The notes: generated by a model from the letters alone, not told the origin. Positions 46,524 to 55,283 are shown, numbered from the stretch's first letter. The stretch is DNA of 64,000 nt from Labrys okinawensis (GCF_002982075.1 NZ_PUEJ01000002.1:186001-250000), one strand, 5' to 3'. Numbers and translations are program-made.

Positions 46524-47393
46524 TCAGGCCGCGCGTACGATCTCGGCCGCGAAGTCGCGATAGCTATGCAGCGGGCGGCCCAGGATTCCGGTCAACCGCT
46601 CGACGTCGCCGGCTTCGGGAAGCATGCCGTGGCTGACATAGCGCTCGGCCATCAGGCGCATCTCGTAAGCCGTCCACTTCGGCATGAAGCTGGCCATGTT
46701 CTGCTCGAACCCGCTGGGGTCGTCGCCACCATAAACGACCGGACGCCCGAGGAGCTCCGACCAGATCTTCGCCACGTCCGGACCGGTCAGGGTGTCGGGT
46801 CCGACCAGATTGATGGTTTCGATCGGCAGTTTGCCGGGGGCCTGGTCGCGGCGGATCAGCTCGATCGCGGCGACCTCCGCGATGTCGCGGGCATCGACCA
46901 TGGCGACACCCTTGCTGCCGATCGGCATCGGATAGACGCCATGGCCCAGGATCGCGTCCTTGATCATCAGCTCATTGTCGATGAAGTAGGACGGACGCAG
47001 GATGGTGGCGCTGAAACCCATCTGCTGAAGCATGCGCTCGGCGCCCGACTTCACCGCGAAATGCGGCACGTTCACCGCGCCATCGGCATCGAACACCGAC
47101 TGGTAGACGACCCGCTCCACGCCTGCCTCCCGAGCGATGTTGAGGGTGATGATCGCCTGGGTGAATTCATCGCCTGTCACGGCGTTGAGAAGGAAGAGGG
47201 TGCGCACGCCCTTGAAGGCGCTCCGCAGGGCGTCGATGTCGAGCAGGTCGCCTTGAGCGACTTCGACGCCGGCCGGAAAATCGGCCTTCGCCGGGTCCCG
47301 GGTCAGCACGCGCACCTTGGCGCCGCGCTGGAGGAGTTGATCGACGACATGGCGGCCGACGCGGCCCGTGGCGCCCGTAACGAGAATGGTCAT
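46524..47393 (-). CDS. NmrA-like NAD(P)-binding reductase
   Basis: 289 residues, atypical short-chain dehydrogenase. N-terminal TILVTGATGRVGRHVVDQL gives the GxxGxxG nucleotide site; no classical Tyr-x3-Lys is evident, as in the NmrA/QOR2 type that senses or reduces quinones with NADPH. Divergent LysR regulator 104 bases away is the likely controller. Confidence 0.88.
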   Translation of the reverse strand: MTILVTGATGRVGRHVVDQLLQRGAKVRVLTRDPAKADFPAGVEVAQGDLLDIDALRSAFKGVRTLFLLNAVTGDEFTQAIITLNIAREAGVERVVYQSVFDADGAVNVPHFAVKSGAERMLQQMGFSATILRPSYFIDNELMIKDAILGHGVYPMPIGSKGVAMVDARDIAEVAAIELIRRDQAPGKLPIETINLVGPDTLTGPDVAKIWSELLGRPVVYGGDDPSGFEQNMASFMPKWTAYEMRLMAERYVSHGMLPEAGDVERLTGILGRPLHSYRDFAAEIVRAA

Positions 47394-47430
47394 GGTGGTT
47401 GCTCCGCTTGGGGTTCAATTGACATCCACC

Positions 47431-47448
47431 AATTTAGTGATCCAAATT
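47431..47448. promoter_or_regulatory. candidate LysR box between the NmrA-type and LysR genes
   Basis: AATTT-AGTGATCC-AAATT: five-base dyad in an AT-rich patch of the divergent region. Compatible with a LysR site. Confidence 0.5.
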
Positions 47449-47497
47449 AATACCGATAGGCGTCAAATTTAGACAGACCGTCTCGTGAGTGGAACAT

Positions 47498-48388
47498 ATG
47501 GATTTGCTTGCCCTCGCCGATTTCAACCTGGTCGCCCGCCACGGCGGGTTCGGCAAGGCCGCCCGCGCAGCGGGCCGTCCGAAGGCGACCTTGTCGCGCC
47601 GCGTAGCAGAGCTGGAGGCAAGCCTCGACCTGCGCCTGTTCGAGCGGGGCGCAAGAACGCTCAAGCTCACGCAGGAGGGCCGCGCCCTGTTCGAGCGAAC
47701 GGGCCAATTGCTGACGGAGCTCGAGGAAACGTCGGCTGCGATCGCCTCGGGCGGGCACAGTCCGCGCGGGCGATTGCGGATCAGCGCGCCCCTGCTCTTT
47801 TCGCAGACCGCCATGGGGAAACTGGCCGCAGGCTTTGCGCGGAAATATCCGGAGGTCCGGCTTGAGGTCACAGCGGAAGACCGGCCGGTCGACATGATCG
47901 AGGAGGCCTATGACCTGGTGATCCGCGTCAATCCGCAGTCGGATGCGGGCCTCGTCGGCCGCGCCTTCCTTCATGACAGACAGGTCGTCGTGGCGGGTCC
48001 GGACCTCGCCCGGCCATCAGACCTCGAACCTGTTCCAGCGGTGGTGCGCGGCGCGATCAACCAGGCCGAAACATGGGAGCTGATCACGCCGGCCGGCACG
48101 GCGAGCGTTGCCGTCAAACCGGTGCTCGGCCTGTCATCGCTGCTGATGGTCCGCGACGCTGCCCGGATGGGCGTCGGGGCAGCGCGCCTGCCGCTCTCGC
48201 TGGTCAGCCCGGATCTGGCCGCCGGCAGGCTTGTACGGTGGGGGGATGTAGAAGGACCGGAAACCGCCCTGTGGGCGCTTTATCCCACACGAAGGCTGCT
48301 CAGCGCCCGGGTGTCGGCATTTTTGGACTATCTCAGGGAAGCCTTTCCTCGAGGGACTCCCGAGGAGCTCGCCGCCTATGTCGGGTGA
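47498..48388 (+). CDS. LysR family transcriptional regulator
   Basis: 296 residues: HTH at about 1-58 (GGFGKAARAAGRPKATLSRRVA) and substrate-binding domain at about 88-292, of the CrgA-like type. ATG 47498 is chosen over a GTG three codons earlier. Divergent from the NmrA-type reductase gene, so probably its regulator. Confidence 0.92.
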   Translation: MDLLALADFNLVARHGGFGKAARAAGRPKATLSRRVAELEASLDLRLFERGARTLKLTQEGRALFERTGQLLTELEETSAAIASGGHSPRGRLRISAPLLFSQTAMGKLAAGFARKYPEVRLEVTAEDRPVDMIEEAYDLVIRVNPQSDAGLVGRAFLHDRQVVVAGPDLARPSDLEPVPAVVRGAINQAETWELITPAGTASVAVKPVLGLSSLLMVRDAARMGVGAARLPLSLVSPDLAAGRLVRWGDVEGPETALWALYPTRRLLSARVSAFLDYLREAFPRGTPEELAAYVG

Positions 48389-48405
48389 TGACGTTCCTCC
48401 AATTG

Positions 48406-48423
48406 ATTGCGATCGATCGCAAT
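48406..48423. promoter_or_regulatory. perfect 18-base palindrome
   Basis: ATTGCGATCGATCGCAAT, fully self-complementary, 18 bases after the LysR stop and 87 bases before the next start. Candidate operator for the secreted-protein gene at 48510-48857; relation to the GCGACTCGAT repeat family nearby is possible. Confidence 0.6.
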
Positions 48424-48509
48424 ATTTGCGGCTTACGGAACGAAATATCACGCTTGCCAGCAATCCCGGGCATTTGTAGAGGCATTGCACGATGAGAGAG
48501 TGACATGTC

Positions 48510-48857
48510 ATGCGCAATCTGACCCTTCTACCGATCGCCGGCCTCGTTTGTCTGATCGGCTTCGCGACAGGCAGCGCAAGCGCAGACCAGATCTCGGAGA
48601 ACAAGGCCCAGTGCGCCAGCTTCGGCTTTAGGGAAGGAACTGACGCCTTCGCCAAATGCGTCATGCAACTGTCGCTGCGGCAGGGACGCCGTCGCCCGCC
48701 GGATCGCGACACCCTTGTTCAACAATATCGCGACCTCAGCATGGCGCGGCGTGGGGATGGCCGCTATCCGGTCTGCAATGCCACCATGATGGAAAACGAG
48801 CTCGATACCTATAACAACAAATGGGTGGGCCCCAACTGTCAGATGGCGCCGGACTAG
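48510..48857 (+). CDS. hypothetical secreted protein, 115 aa
   Basis: Signal peptide with cleavage after ASA (mature from DQISENK). Four cysteines in the mature part (QCASFG, KCVMQL, VCNATM, NCQMAPD) suggest disulphides in the periplasm. The CASFGFREGTDAFAKCVMQL segment is a motif I have seen in small alphaproteobacterial secreted proteins without function. Monocistronic. Confidence 0.8.
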   Translation: MRNLTLLPIAGLVCLIGFATGSASADQISENKAQCASFGFREGTDAFAKCVMQLSLRQGRRRPPDRDTLVQQYRDLSMARRGDGRYPVCNATMMENELDTYNNKWVGPNCQMAPD

Positions 48858-48885
48858 ACATCCGAAGCCCAATGGAGCCCGTGCC

Positions 48886-48905
48886 GAACGCCGAAGCGGG
48901 CGTTC
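48886..48905 (+). terminator. weak hairpin after the 115-aa gene
   Basis: GAACGCC and GGCGTTC arms around six bases, 28 bases after the stop, followed by a mildly T-rich stretch. Weak. Confidence 0.35.
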
Positions 48906-48947
48906 CGCACGTGCATCGGCTTTCTTCATGCCGGCTGCCAGGAGGGG

Positions 48948-49292
48948 TTATTCGTAAGCCCTCTTGTTTTCCTCGAAATAACTCCAGAGATCATCCAGAT
49001 CCCGATCAAAACATAAGAGCGCGCGTCCTATCGTCGCCTTTTTGTCTTTAGCCTGTTTGATGACCCTGAAGTCGCCGCTGGTTGTGGCAGCATCCAATTC
49101 GTCCGCCGACTCCGCCAGGAAGACGCCGAGCCTGTTCTTCAGCGCCCAAACCGCTTCGTCGAAAGGCTGAAGCCTGGGCTTTGGTTCAGCGAATTGATCG
49201 AGCGTCTCTTGCAGCCGGGTAATCAGCTCGGGGTACGGTTGCAGGATTTCGCACAGCGTAGTCGGAACAAGCGGGGGATTTGATTTCGACAT
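48948..49292 (-). CDS. hypothetical protein, 114 aa
   Basis: Soluble, mostly helical by pattern (ELITRLQETLDQFAE, FDEAVWALKNRLGVFLAES, RDLDDLWSYFEENKRAYE). No signal peptide, cysteine motif or family recognised. Stands alone on the minus strand. Confidence 0.68.
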   Translation of the reverse strand: MSKSNPPLVPTTLCEILQPYPELITRLQETLDQFAEPKPRLQPFDEAVWALKNRLGVFLAESADELDAATTSGDFRVIKQAKDKKATIGRALLCFDRDLDDLWSYFEENKRAYE

Positions 49293-49627
49293 GCGTGTGC
49301 TTTCTCGAGGTTGCGATTCGATTGAATCAAGCTCGACTCGCCGGTCGCGATGAATACGCCCAGACGCAGGCGCGCTTGATTGGCTGCGGCGACTTCAATG
49401 TTGGCAGCCATGGCGATATGCGTAATGACCTCTGACGTCGAGCGCCGTTGGCTCTCAGCATACCGAAGACACATCGGGATGCGGCGTGTCGGATGCCCCG
49501 GCGGCGGCAAGCGCGCCATCAGGGCCCGCGTACCCCTGCAAGGCGGCTTGACGATACCAACCCGGGCGCGTACCCGTTTCAATTAGGCGGATTGAACCAA
49601 AACGGAACGGAAACGCACTCGATCGCA
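49293..49627. other. 335-base gap upstream of the LuxR-type response regulator
   Basis: Contains a degenerate copy of the GCGACTCGAT repeat at 49311-49360 and a weaker related stretch just before the next start. No further gene seen, though the regulator's frame is open through part of it. Confidence 0.5.
49311..49360. repeat. GCGACTCGAT-family repeat, degenerate copy
   Basis: TTGCGATTCGATTGAATCAA followed by CTCGACTCGCCGGTCGCGAT aligns along its length with the repeat at 57591-57650 (ATGCGACTCGATCGAATAAA, TTGCGACTCGCCGATCGAAA). Confidence 0.6.
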
Positions 49628-50320
49628 ATGAATGTGCGCAAGGAACGCATCGCCATCGCCGATGATCATCCGGTATTCCGCGAGGGTATGCGGCGCATCG
49701 TGCAGCGCCTGTGCCCGGCAGCAGTGATCGAAGAAGCTGGAACGTTCGACGAGTTGCTCGGCTTGGCGCGGACAGAGCCCGCACCCGGCATGTTTTTCCT
49801 CGATTTGCTGTTCCCAGGCTTTTCGGTCGAGGTGTCGATCGCCGATCTGCGCGAGGAATTTCCCAACGCGTCGATCGTCGCGGTGTCGATGATCGATGAT
49901 GACGAGGTCATCGAAAAGGTGATGGCCGGCGGAGCGGACGGCTTCATATGCAAAGCTGTGCCGCCGCAGGAGATTGGCGAGGCCATCAAGAGGGTCAGGG
50001 ACGGCGATTTCGTCGTGCTGAAAGCCTCGTCGCACATGGCGTCGCCGGCGCGAGCCGAGCGCGATCCCATTCCGCCCCTGACACCACGGCAGGCGGAGGT
50101 CTTGCGGCTGCTCGCGGAAGGCATGTCGAACAAGGAAATAGGGCGCATGCTCGATATTTCGCCCTTCACCGTGCGTATCCATGTATCGGCGCTGCTTCGC
50201 CTTTTCGATGTGGAAACGCGAGCGGCGGCGGCGGCGAAGGCGGCCCTTGCCGGGCTGACCCATAGCGTTTTGCGATCAGACGGAGTCACCAGGGATCGCA
50301 AAGACGCGTCAGAACAATGA
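49628..50320 (+). CDS. NarL/LuxR-type response regulator
   Basis: 230 residues: receiver domain at about 5-120 with acidic pair in IADDHPVF, phospho-acceptor Asp in FFLDLLFPG and Lys in GFICKAVP; LuxR HTH at about 148-205 (LTPRQAEVLRLLAEGMSNKE). Likely partner is the convergent hybrid kinase or the HWE kinase nearby. The last 20 or so codons lie inside a type F repeat, so the native C-terminus may have been replaced. ATG 49628 places the receiver at the usual start. Confidence 0.9.
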   Translation: MNVRKERIAIADDHPVFREGMRRIVQRLCPAAVIEEAGTFDELLGLARTEPAPGMFFLDLLFPGFSVEVSIADLREEFPNASIVAVSMIDDDEVIEKVMAGGADGFICKAVPPQEIGEAIKRVRDGDFVVLKASSHMASPARAERDPIPPLTPRQAEVLRLLAEGMSNKEIGRMLDISPFTVRIHVSALLRLFDVETRAAAAAKAALAGLTHSVLRSDGVTRDRKDASEQ

Positions 50321-50365
50321 GCTAGAGCAAATAAGCGTTCACGCTTGAACGCGCTTTGCTCTAGG
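50262..50365. repeat. intergenic/3'-coding inverted repeat, type F
   Basis: TAGCGTTTTGCGATCAG / AGGGATCGCAAAGACGC then CTAGAGCAAATAAGCGTTC / GAACGCGCTTTGCTCTAG. The first hairpin encodes the C-terminus and stop of the response regulator at 49628-50320. Confidence 0.85.
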
Positions 50366-50375
50366 GCAAAGCGCC

Positions 50376-52073
50376 TTAGCCGCGCTCGCCCGGCATTCGC
50401 GCCAGCCGGTCCAGTTTGATCTTTTGCGCCATGAGATTTGAGCGCAGCTCGGCCGGCCGCACGGGCTTCGACAGGATTGGAATACGCGGATCGGCCAGCT
50501 CGGCGCGGATGCGGCTCGCATCATGCCCGGTGAGGACAATGGCGGGAACTTCGCGACCGAGCGCCCGTCGCACATGGCCCAGGCAATCGCTTCCGGTCAC
50601 GCCGCCGCCCAGGTCGTAGTCGGTGACGACGAGATCGCAGGCTGCAACGGTCTTGGGTGGGGCAAGCTCGGCCTGAACGATGCAGCCCCATTTCTTCAGC
50701 AGGGTATGGGTTGCCTCCAATATGTCCGCATCGTCCTCGACGAGGAGAATGCGCAGGCCTTCCATTGCGGAACGCTGAAGCAGCAGGCGCTGCCGTGCTG
50801 TGGTGGCCGCCGTGGCGTTTGCCTTGGTGATTGGCACGCCCGTGATGGCCACGCTCGTGCCGCGTCCGCGCTCCGAGCGAATCGTCACGTTCAGGCCCAT
50901 CAGGGCCGTCAAGCGCTTGACGATGGCAAGGCCGAGTCCGACACCGTCGACATCTTTGTCGCCGCGCTCGCGCACGCGATAGAACTCCGTGAACAGCAGC
51001 GGAAGGTGATGCGCGGCGATGCCGTCGCCGCGGTCATGCACGCAGATCGCGAGCGTTTCGCCGTGTCGCCGGCAGCCGACGAGTACAGGCTTGCCGGGTG
51101 CGTATTTCAAAGCGTTGGAAATCAGATTCTGGAGGACCGTGGTCAAAAGCGTTTGATCGGCGTGCACGTTGAGGCTGCACGGCATGAAGCGCAGATCGAC
51201 ACCGGCCCATTGGGCCGGCTGCTGGTTCTGCCGGCGGAGGTCATCGAAGAGCTCGGCCATCGCCATGCTCGCCGGCTTGGGCTCGACCGAACCGCTGTCG
51301 AGGGTGGAAATGTCCAGCAGCGAGCGAAACAACCGGCCGAGGCTTTCCAGGGAGCGGTCGATGTTATCGACCATCGAGCGCTGCTCCTCCGTCAACCCGG
51401 CATCGCGCAGAATCGCGGTGAAGAGGCTCATCGCGTGGATGGGTTGGCGCAGATCATGGCTTGCCTGGGCGAGAAATCGGGACTTGGCGAGATTCGCTTC
51501 CAAAGCCTCGGCATAGGCCTTCTGCAATCGTGTCAGCAGCGACAGGATATAGGCAGGTACGAGGATGGTGGTCAGTACGAGCGTCACCGTGATGTAGGGA
51601 TTGGCCCGCCAATAGGGATTGAGCAGGGCCGTGACCGCAAGAGCGGCGAGCGCGACGAGTGTCGCCGCGACGAGATAGCGAGCGCCGTAGCGGATACCGT
51701 TGCCGACCGTCACCCATAGCAGAACGGCGTAGACCGGCAGCAGAATCTGATCTCCGACCGCGAGCGAGGCCGTGATGATGAGGTAGTCGGCCGACATCGC
51801 GGCGACGCGGCGCGCAAAATTGTAGCCGGGCGCGCGGACAATCCAGACAAAGAGCCCGGGCGCCGCGACCAGGTAGATGAAATACAGGGTCGTGAAGATC
51901 GGGCTGTCGTACAGCCCGAAGCCTTGAACGAACGTGACCCCGGCGAAATAGAGGCTGTAGAGCGGAACGAGGATCAGCCGAACGACGGCCTGGCCGTATT
52001 CGGCATCGTCATTCCCGGGCTTGCGGCGCAAGCGGTCGAAAAGCCGGCTGGGGGCGGTCATGATACGGCGCAT
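50376..52073 (-). CDS. hybrid sensor histidine kinase/response regulator
   Basis: 565 residues: about six membrane helices (25-185), a short linker helix, HisKA with phospho-acceptor His206 (ASHDLRQPIHAM), HATPase_c with DGVGLGLAIVKRL, and a C-terminal receiver with Asp485 (VVTDYDLGGG) and conserved Lys in ILSKPVRP. Senses a membrane signal and probably relays to a separate regulator; the LuxR-type regulator gene is convergent 55 bases away. Start uncertain among ATG 52073, 52091 and 52136; GGAG upstream favours 52073. Confidence 0.88.
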   Translation of the reverse strand: MRRIMTAPSRLFDRLRRKPGNDDAEYGQAVVRLILVPLYSLYFAGVTFVQGFGLYDSPIFTTLYFIYLVAAPGLFVWIVRAPGYNFARRVAAMSADYLIITASLAVGDQILLPVYAVLLWVTVGNGIRYGARYLVAATLVALAALAVTALLNPYWRANPYITVTLVLTTILVPAYILSLLTRLQKAYAEALEANLAKSRFLAQASHDLRQPIHAMSLFTAILRDAGLTEEQRSMVDNIDRSLESLGRLFRSLLDISTLDSGSVEPKPASMAMAELFDDLRRQNQQPAQWAGVDLRFMPCSLNVHADQTLLTTVLQNLISNALKYAPGKPVLVGCRRHGETLAICVHDRGDGIAAHHLPLLFTEFYRVRERGDKDVDGVGLGLAIVKRLTALMGLNVTIRSERGRGTSVAITGVPITKANATAATTARQRLLLQRSAMEGLRILLVEDDADILEATHTLLKKWGCIVQAELAPPKTVAACDLVVTDYDLGGGVTGSDCLGHVRRALGREVPAIVLTGHDASRIRAELADPRIPILSKPVRPAELRSNLMAQKIKLDRLARMPGERG

Positions 52074-52377
52074 CCTGCGGTTCTCCCGCATTTTTCTCAG
52101 GAAGTGAACTCGCACCGTCGGCACGCTTGCGTCCATGACAGGTCGAACGCCGTGGCGCCAAACCCCTGCTCGAGCGAAGACCCGTCGTCCCCACGCCATA
52201 AGCGCCCCCGTGCGAGCCACCCGCATGCCGGCCGACATCGTCAAAATGCTGAAAATCAGCCGCGGCCCCCCCTTTCCAGATACGGGCCAGCGCAAGGAGC
52301 GACTAGCACACCTGTCCTATGGTTCGATGCGGTGCCCACGCGTAATTTGGCCCCGGGCAACATAGGGGGATAGCTGC
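52074..52377. other. 304-base gap between hybrid kinase and lipoprotein gene
   Basis: Divergent region. The kinase frame is open through part of it with possible upstream starts. No repeat or RNA gene recognised; an AGGGGG Shine-Dalgarno precedes the lipoprotein start. Confidence 0.45.
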
Positions 52378-52866
52378 ATGGCTAGACTGAATCCTGGTGT
52401 CGTGCAGCTTGGCACCGCCATCATCGCAACATTGCTTCTCACCGGCTGCGTGACGACGGCTCAGCAATCGAACCCGGTCCAGAAGGCCGCAAGCACGATG
52501 ATCGGCAAGCCGATCTCCGTGGCGATCAATGCCTTTGGCCCGCCAACGCTGAACCTGCCGCCATGCTCCTATTGCACGGATGGCGGGACATATGCCTGGA
52601 ACAACACGCGCATCTCAAGACAGTGGCAGAGCCGATGGGTGCAGACCGGCACATCGACCAGCCGGCAGGTCGTCGGCATGACACAGGGCGGAAACGGCCA
52701 GGCGGCGACGATCTACACGCAGGATGTCGAAACGCCGGTCGGCGAGAACCGCATGGTGCAGGTCGATAACGTCGATTACCTGTGCAACATCCAGGCCTTC
52801 ACGGACATGAAGGACAACATCAAGTCGATCGATGTCGCCGGCTGCACGGCCGACAGCCGTTTTTAG
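52378..52866 (+). CDS. hypothetical lipoprotein, 162 aa
   Basis: Lipobox LLTGC with Cys24, then a mature domain with PPCSYCTDGGTYAWNN, a Gln/Thr-rich stretch and VDNVDYLCNIQ...VAGCTADSRF. Four cysteines in the mature part. Resembles small outer-membrane lipoproteins of unknown function. Preceded by AGGGGG and followed by a clear intrinsic terminator, so monocistronic. Confidence 0.82.
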   Translation: MARLNPGVVQLGTAIIATLLLTGCVTTAQQSNPVQKAASTMIGKPISVAINAFGPPTLNLPPCSYCTDGGTYAWNNTRISRQWQSRWVQTGTSTSRQVVGMTQGGNGQAATIYTQDVETPVGENRMVQVDNVDYLCNIQAFTDMKDNIKSIDVAGCTADSRF

Positions 52867-52890
52867 GCGCGTCTCGTCATCATCAGCGCC

Positions 52891-52921
52891 CAGCCCGCCG
52901 AAGCGGGCTGGCCTATTTTTT
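52891..52921 (+). terminator. Rho-independent terminator after the lipoprotein gene
   Basis: CAGCCCGC-CGAA-GCGGGCTG stem (52891-52910) with tetraloop, followed by GCCTATTTTTTC. 24 bases after the stop codon. Confidence 0.9.
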
Positions 52922-52926
52922 CAAAT

Positions 52927-52955
52927 GAATGCGACTCGATCGAATAGCTGCGAGC
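52927..52955. repeat. GCGACTCGAT-family repeat, partial copy
   Basis: AATGCGACTCGATCGAATAG then CTGCGAGCG: matches one and a half units of the repeat at 57591-57650. Confidence 0.65.
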
Positions 52956-53028
52956 GGGCCCGACATGGTCGGTCGGTGCCTGCCGCGAGTTCAGTCCGTG
53001 TCAACGATGCCTGCCGCAGGAAGTCTCG

Positions 53029-53505
53029 CTAATTTGTCGGCAAATGGCTTCTCACAAGCCTGTATTCGCGCCAGACAAGCATCATCACTACGATATCCAA
53101 CATCGTGAGAATGATCAGCCCCGGGCCATGCGTATAAGAAAAGCGATAAAGTTGATAGGCAATGAAGAGCCCAAGCACCACCAGTGAGACTGGATATGAC
53201 CAAAGCTTTCCTTTCAGAAGGCAGATGACCAGAGCAATTTTCACCAGACCGTGGCTCAACAGGTAGAACGCATAGAAGTGCTTTGTCTCGACGTTGAAAT
53301 TCTGCGCAAAGGCGAGCATATGGGTGGCGATGAAGTCTCCAGGATTTTCGATCAGCTCTTCCTGCGTGAAATGGTTGACGAAAGCCGAGATTGAATTCGT
53401 ACTGACCAGAGCAAGCCCGATGCCTCCGGCGCATTCCAACACTGCATGCGCACCCTTCAGCAGAACGCCGATCTGGAAAGCTTTATGTATGCGATTCTCG
53501 TTCAT
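53029..53505 (-). CDS. DUF2127 family membrane protein
   Basis: 158 residues, four predicted helices (about 12-32, 75-97, 100-120 and 128-148). The start IHKAFQIGVLLKGAHAVLE and the HFYAFYLLSHGLVKIAL helix are DUF2127 hallmarks. Function unknown. Slightly lower GC than its neighbours. Confidence 0.88.
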   Translation of the reverse strand: MNENRIHKAFQIGVLLKGAHAVLECAGGIGLALVSTNSISAFVNHFTQEELIENPGDFIATHMLAFAQNFNVETKHFYAFYLLSHGLVKIALVICLLKGKLWSYPVSLVVLGLFIAYQLYRFSYTHGPGLIILTMLDIVVMMLVWREYRLVRSHLPTN

Positions 53506-53871
53506 CGGCAGACGCCCCGCTTCCTCGCGCCCATGAGCCTGCGGGCCGGCTGGAGAAAAAGACCCGAAGGCGGCACGCCAGCTTCAGTGGCGCCGTAGCG
53601 CTACAGCCGCAATTCCGGTCTCCGGATGATTTGTCCTATGTCATTGCGGCCCAGACGAAGCAATCCAGCAATACTGGCGACGATTGGCTGCGACCGGATT
53701 CGAGAGCGAACGAAATCGCTGCACCGCAATGAGTGAAAGCGCCTACAGCCGCTGCTCGTCCCGTCCAGGCGGCTGGCCGGCGAAGGACGGAGACCCGAGG
53801 CTCAGGGAGCATCATGCAATTGCAGACGGCCCATTTCCCTCCTATTTTACCCCTTCAAGGAAGAACTCGGC
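53506..53871. other. 366-base gap upstream of the HWE kinase
   Basis: Contains a one-arm relative of repeat G at about 53642-53668 and a weak GCGACTCGAT-like stretch at about 53688-53730. AAGGAAG precedes the kinase start. No gene seen. Confidence 0.45.
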
Positions 53872-54879
53872 ATGGTGCATATGGAAGACCTTTATCGCAT
53901 TCTGCGCGCCGGCCACGTTCAGGCGCAGGGGATCGTCGATACCGTTCCAGATCCGTTGCTTGTGCTGGACGAGAGCCTCTGCGTGCAGACTGCCAGCCGT
54001 GCTTTTTTTGAAACATTCAAGGTGGATCGATACGAGACCATCGGCAAACCTCTCTATGAATTGGGCGGCGGCCAATGGAATATTCCGGCGCTGCGACAGT
54101 TGCTTGTAGAGGTGATCCCGAAAGCGACCGCCGTGATCGATTACCGAGTCGAGCATGACTTTCCCGGTCTCGGCCGGAAGATCATGCTCGTGACGGCCCG
54201 CAGGCTCCATCACCCTGACGATGTAAGTCACACCATGCTGGTATCCATCGTCGACGTAACCGATCGATACGACGAGGATGCGGCAAAGGACCTGAAGTTC
54301 GGCGAACTGCGGCATCGCATGAAAAACCTGCTTGCCGTTGCCGAAGCAATCGCCCGCCAAACCACGACGGAGGGACGTTCGGCCGAAGAATACCGCGATG
54401 ACTTTCTGGGCCGGTTCGGCGCCTTGGTGGAATCGCAAGATCTTGCCTTCACCGAGGAAGGGGACACCGGCCTGGGGGCGCTGATCGAACGGATTCTCAG
54501 ACCGTATGCCACCGCCCCCGAATCCCTCGTCATCGAGCCGGGTGCCGATATTCAACTCGGTTCTCGCGCGCTGATGTCGCTGAGCCTCGTCCTTCATGAA
54601 CTTGCGACAAATGCCGCCAAGTATGGCGCTTTGTCTCTCGCCGGCGGTCGCATAACGATCACGTGGCAGGTCGAGGAAGGCGATAGCCGCCTCCGGCTGA
54701 AGTGGGTGGAGAGCGGCGGGCCACCCGTTGCGCCGCCAACAACGACCGGCTACGGAACGCGACTGATCCAGTCCACGACAACCTACAGTCTCGGCGGTGA
54801 GGTGGAACAACAATATGCGGCAGGCGGTTTGAGGGTCGAGATCGTCATTCCGCTCGGGGGTGCCTTTCTCGCGAGCTGA
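53872..54879 (+). CDS. PAS-containing HWE/HisKA_2 sensor histidine kinase
   Basis: 335 residues: PAS-like domain at about 20-130 (VDTVPDPLLVLDESLCVQTAS), HWE-type phospho-acceptor helix with His148 (ELRHRMKNLLAVAEAIA) and catalytic domain with LVLHELATNAAKYGALS and GYGTRL. No membrane helix, so a cytosolic sensor. A single-domain receiver gene follows after 11 bases and is its probable partner. Such kinases are typical of Rhizobiales light, redox and general-stress signalling. Confidence 0.92.
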   Translation: MVHMEDLYRILRAGHVQAQGIVDTVPDPLLVLDESLCVQTASRAFFETFKVDRYETIGKPLYELGGGQWNIPALRQLLVEVIPKATAVIDYRVEHDFPGLGRKIMLVTARRLHHPDDVSHTMLVSIVDVTDRYDEDAAKDLKFGELRHRMKNLLAVAEAIARQTTTEGRSAEEYRDDFLGRFGALVESQDLAFTEEGDTGLGALIERILRPYATAPESLVIEPGADIQLGSRALMSLSLVLHELATNAAKYGALSLAGGRITITWQVEEGDSRLRLKWVESGGPPVAPPTTTGYGTRLIQSTTTYSLGGEVEQQYAAGGLRVEIVIPLGGAFLAS

Positions 54880-54890
54880 AAGCCGATCGC

Positions 54891-55283
54891 TTGCAGAAGA
54901 CCATTCTAATCGTCGAGGATGAGTTCCTGATCGCATTGGACCTGGAGCTCCTGCTCCAGCGCCACGGGTGGCGCGTTATGGGCCCCGTGGCCACCGTGCG
55001 AGATGCGCTACGCCTGTTGGAGGAAGAGTTGCCCTTGGTCGCGCTCCTCGACGTCAATCTTGGGCGCGAACTCGTCACGCCGGTTGCAGAAACCTTGAAA
55101 GCGCGAGGTATACCCTTCATCCTGGCGAGTGCATATGAAAAGCCCGAAAAAATCGGCGGGGATGTTCTGGCTGGTGCCCCCAATGTGGGCAAGCCGACAC
55201 GCGAACATCGCCTCCTGGCCGTGCTGGCGCAACTGCAGCATTCACCGCCATTTCTCGAATTGAAAGCGACTCGGCCGGATTAA
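54891..55283 (+). CDS. single-domain response regulator
   Basis: 130-residue receiver: acidic pair Glu9/Asp10 (IVEDEFL), phospho-acceptor Asp54 (LLDVNLG), Lys101 (GKPTRE). No output domain. Starts at TTG 54891, the only start in register with the receiver's first strand and 11 bases after the HWE kinase. The last codons (about from residue 124) and the stop TAA lie in a GCGACTCGAT-family repeat. Confidence 0.87.
   Translation: MQKTILIVEDEFLIALDLELLLQRHGWRVMGPVATVRDALRLLEEELPLVALLDVNLGRELVTPVAETLKARGIPFILASAYEKPEKIGGDVLAGAPNVGKPTREHRLLAVLAQLQHSPPFLELKATRPD

Noticed and set aside
53642..53668. Full copy of repeat G
   Set aside because: Only one arm with several changes is visible, so it is mentioned as a relic only.
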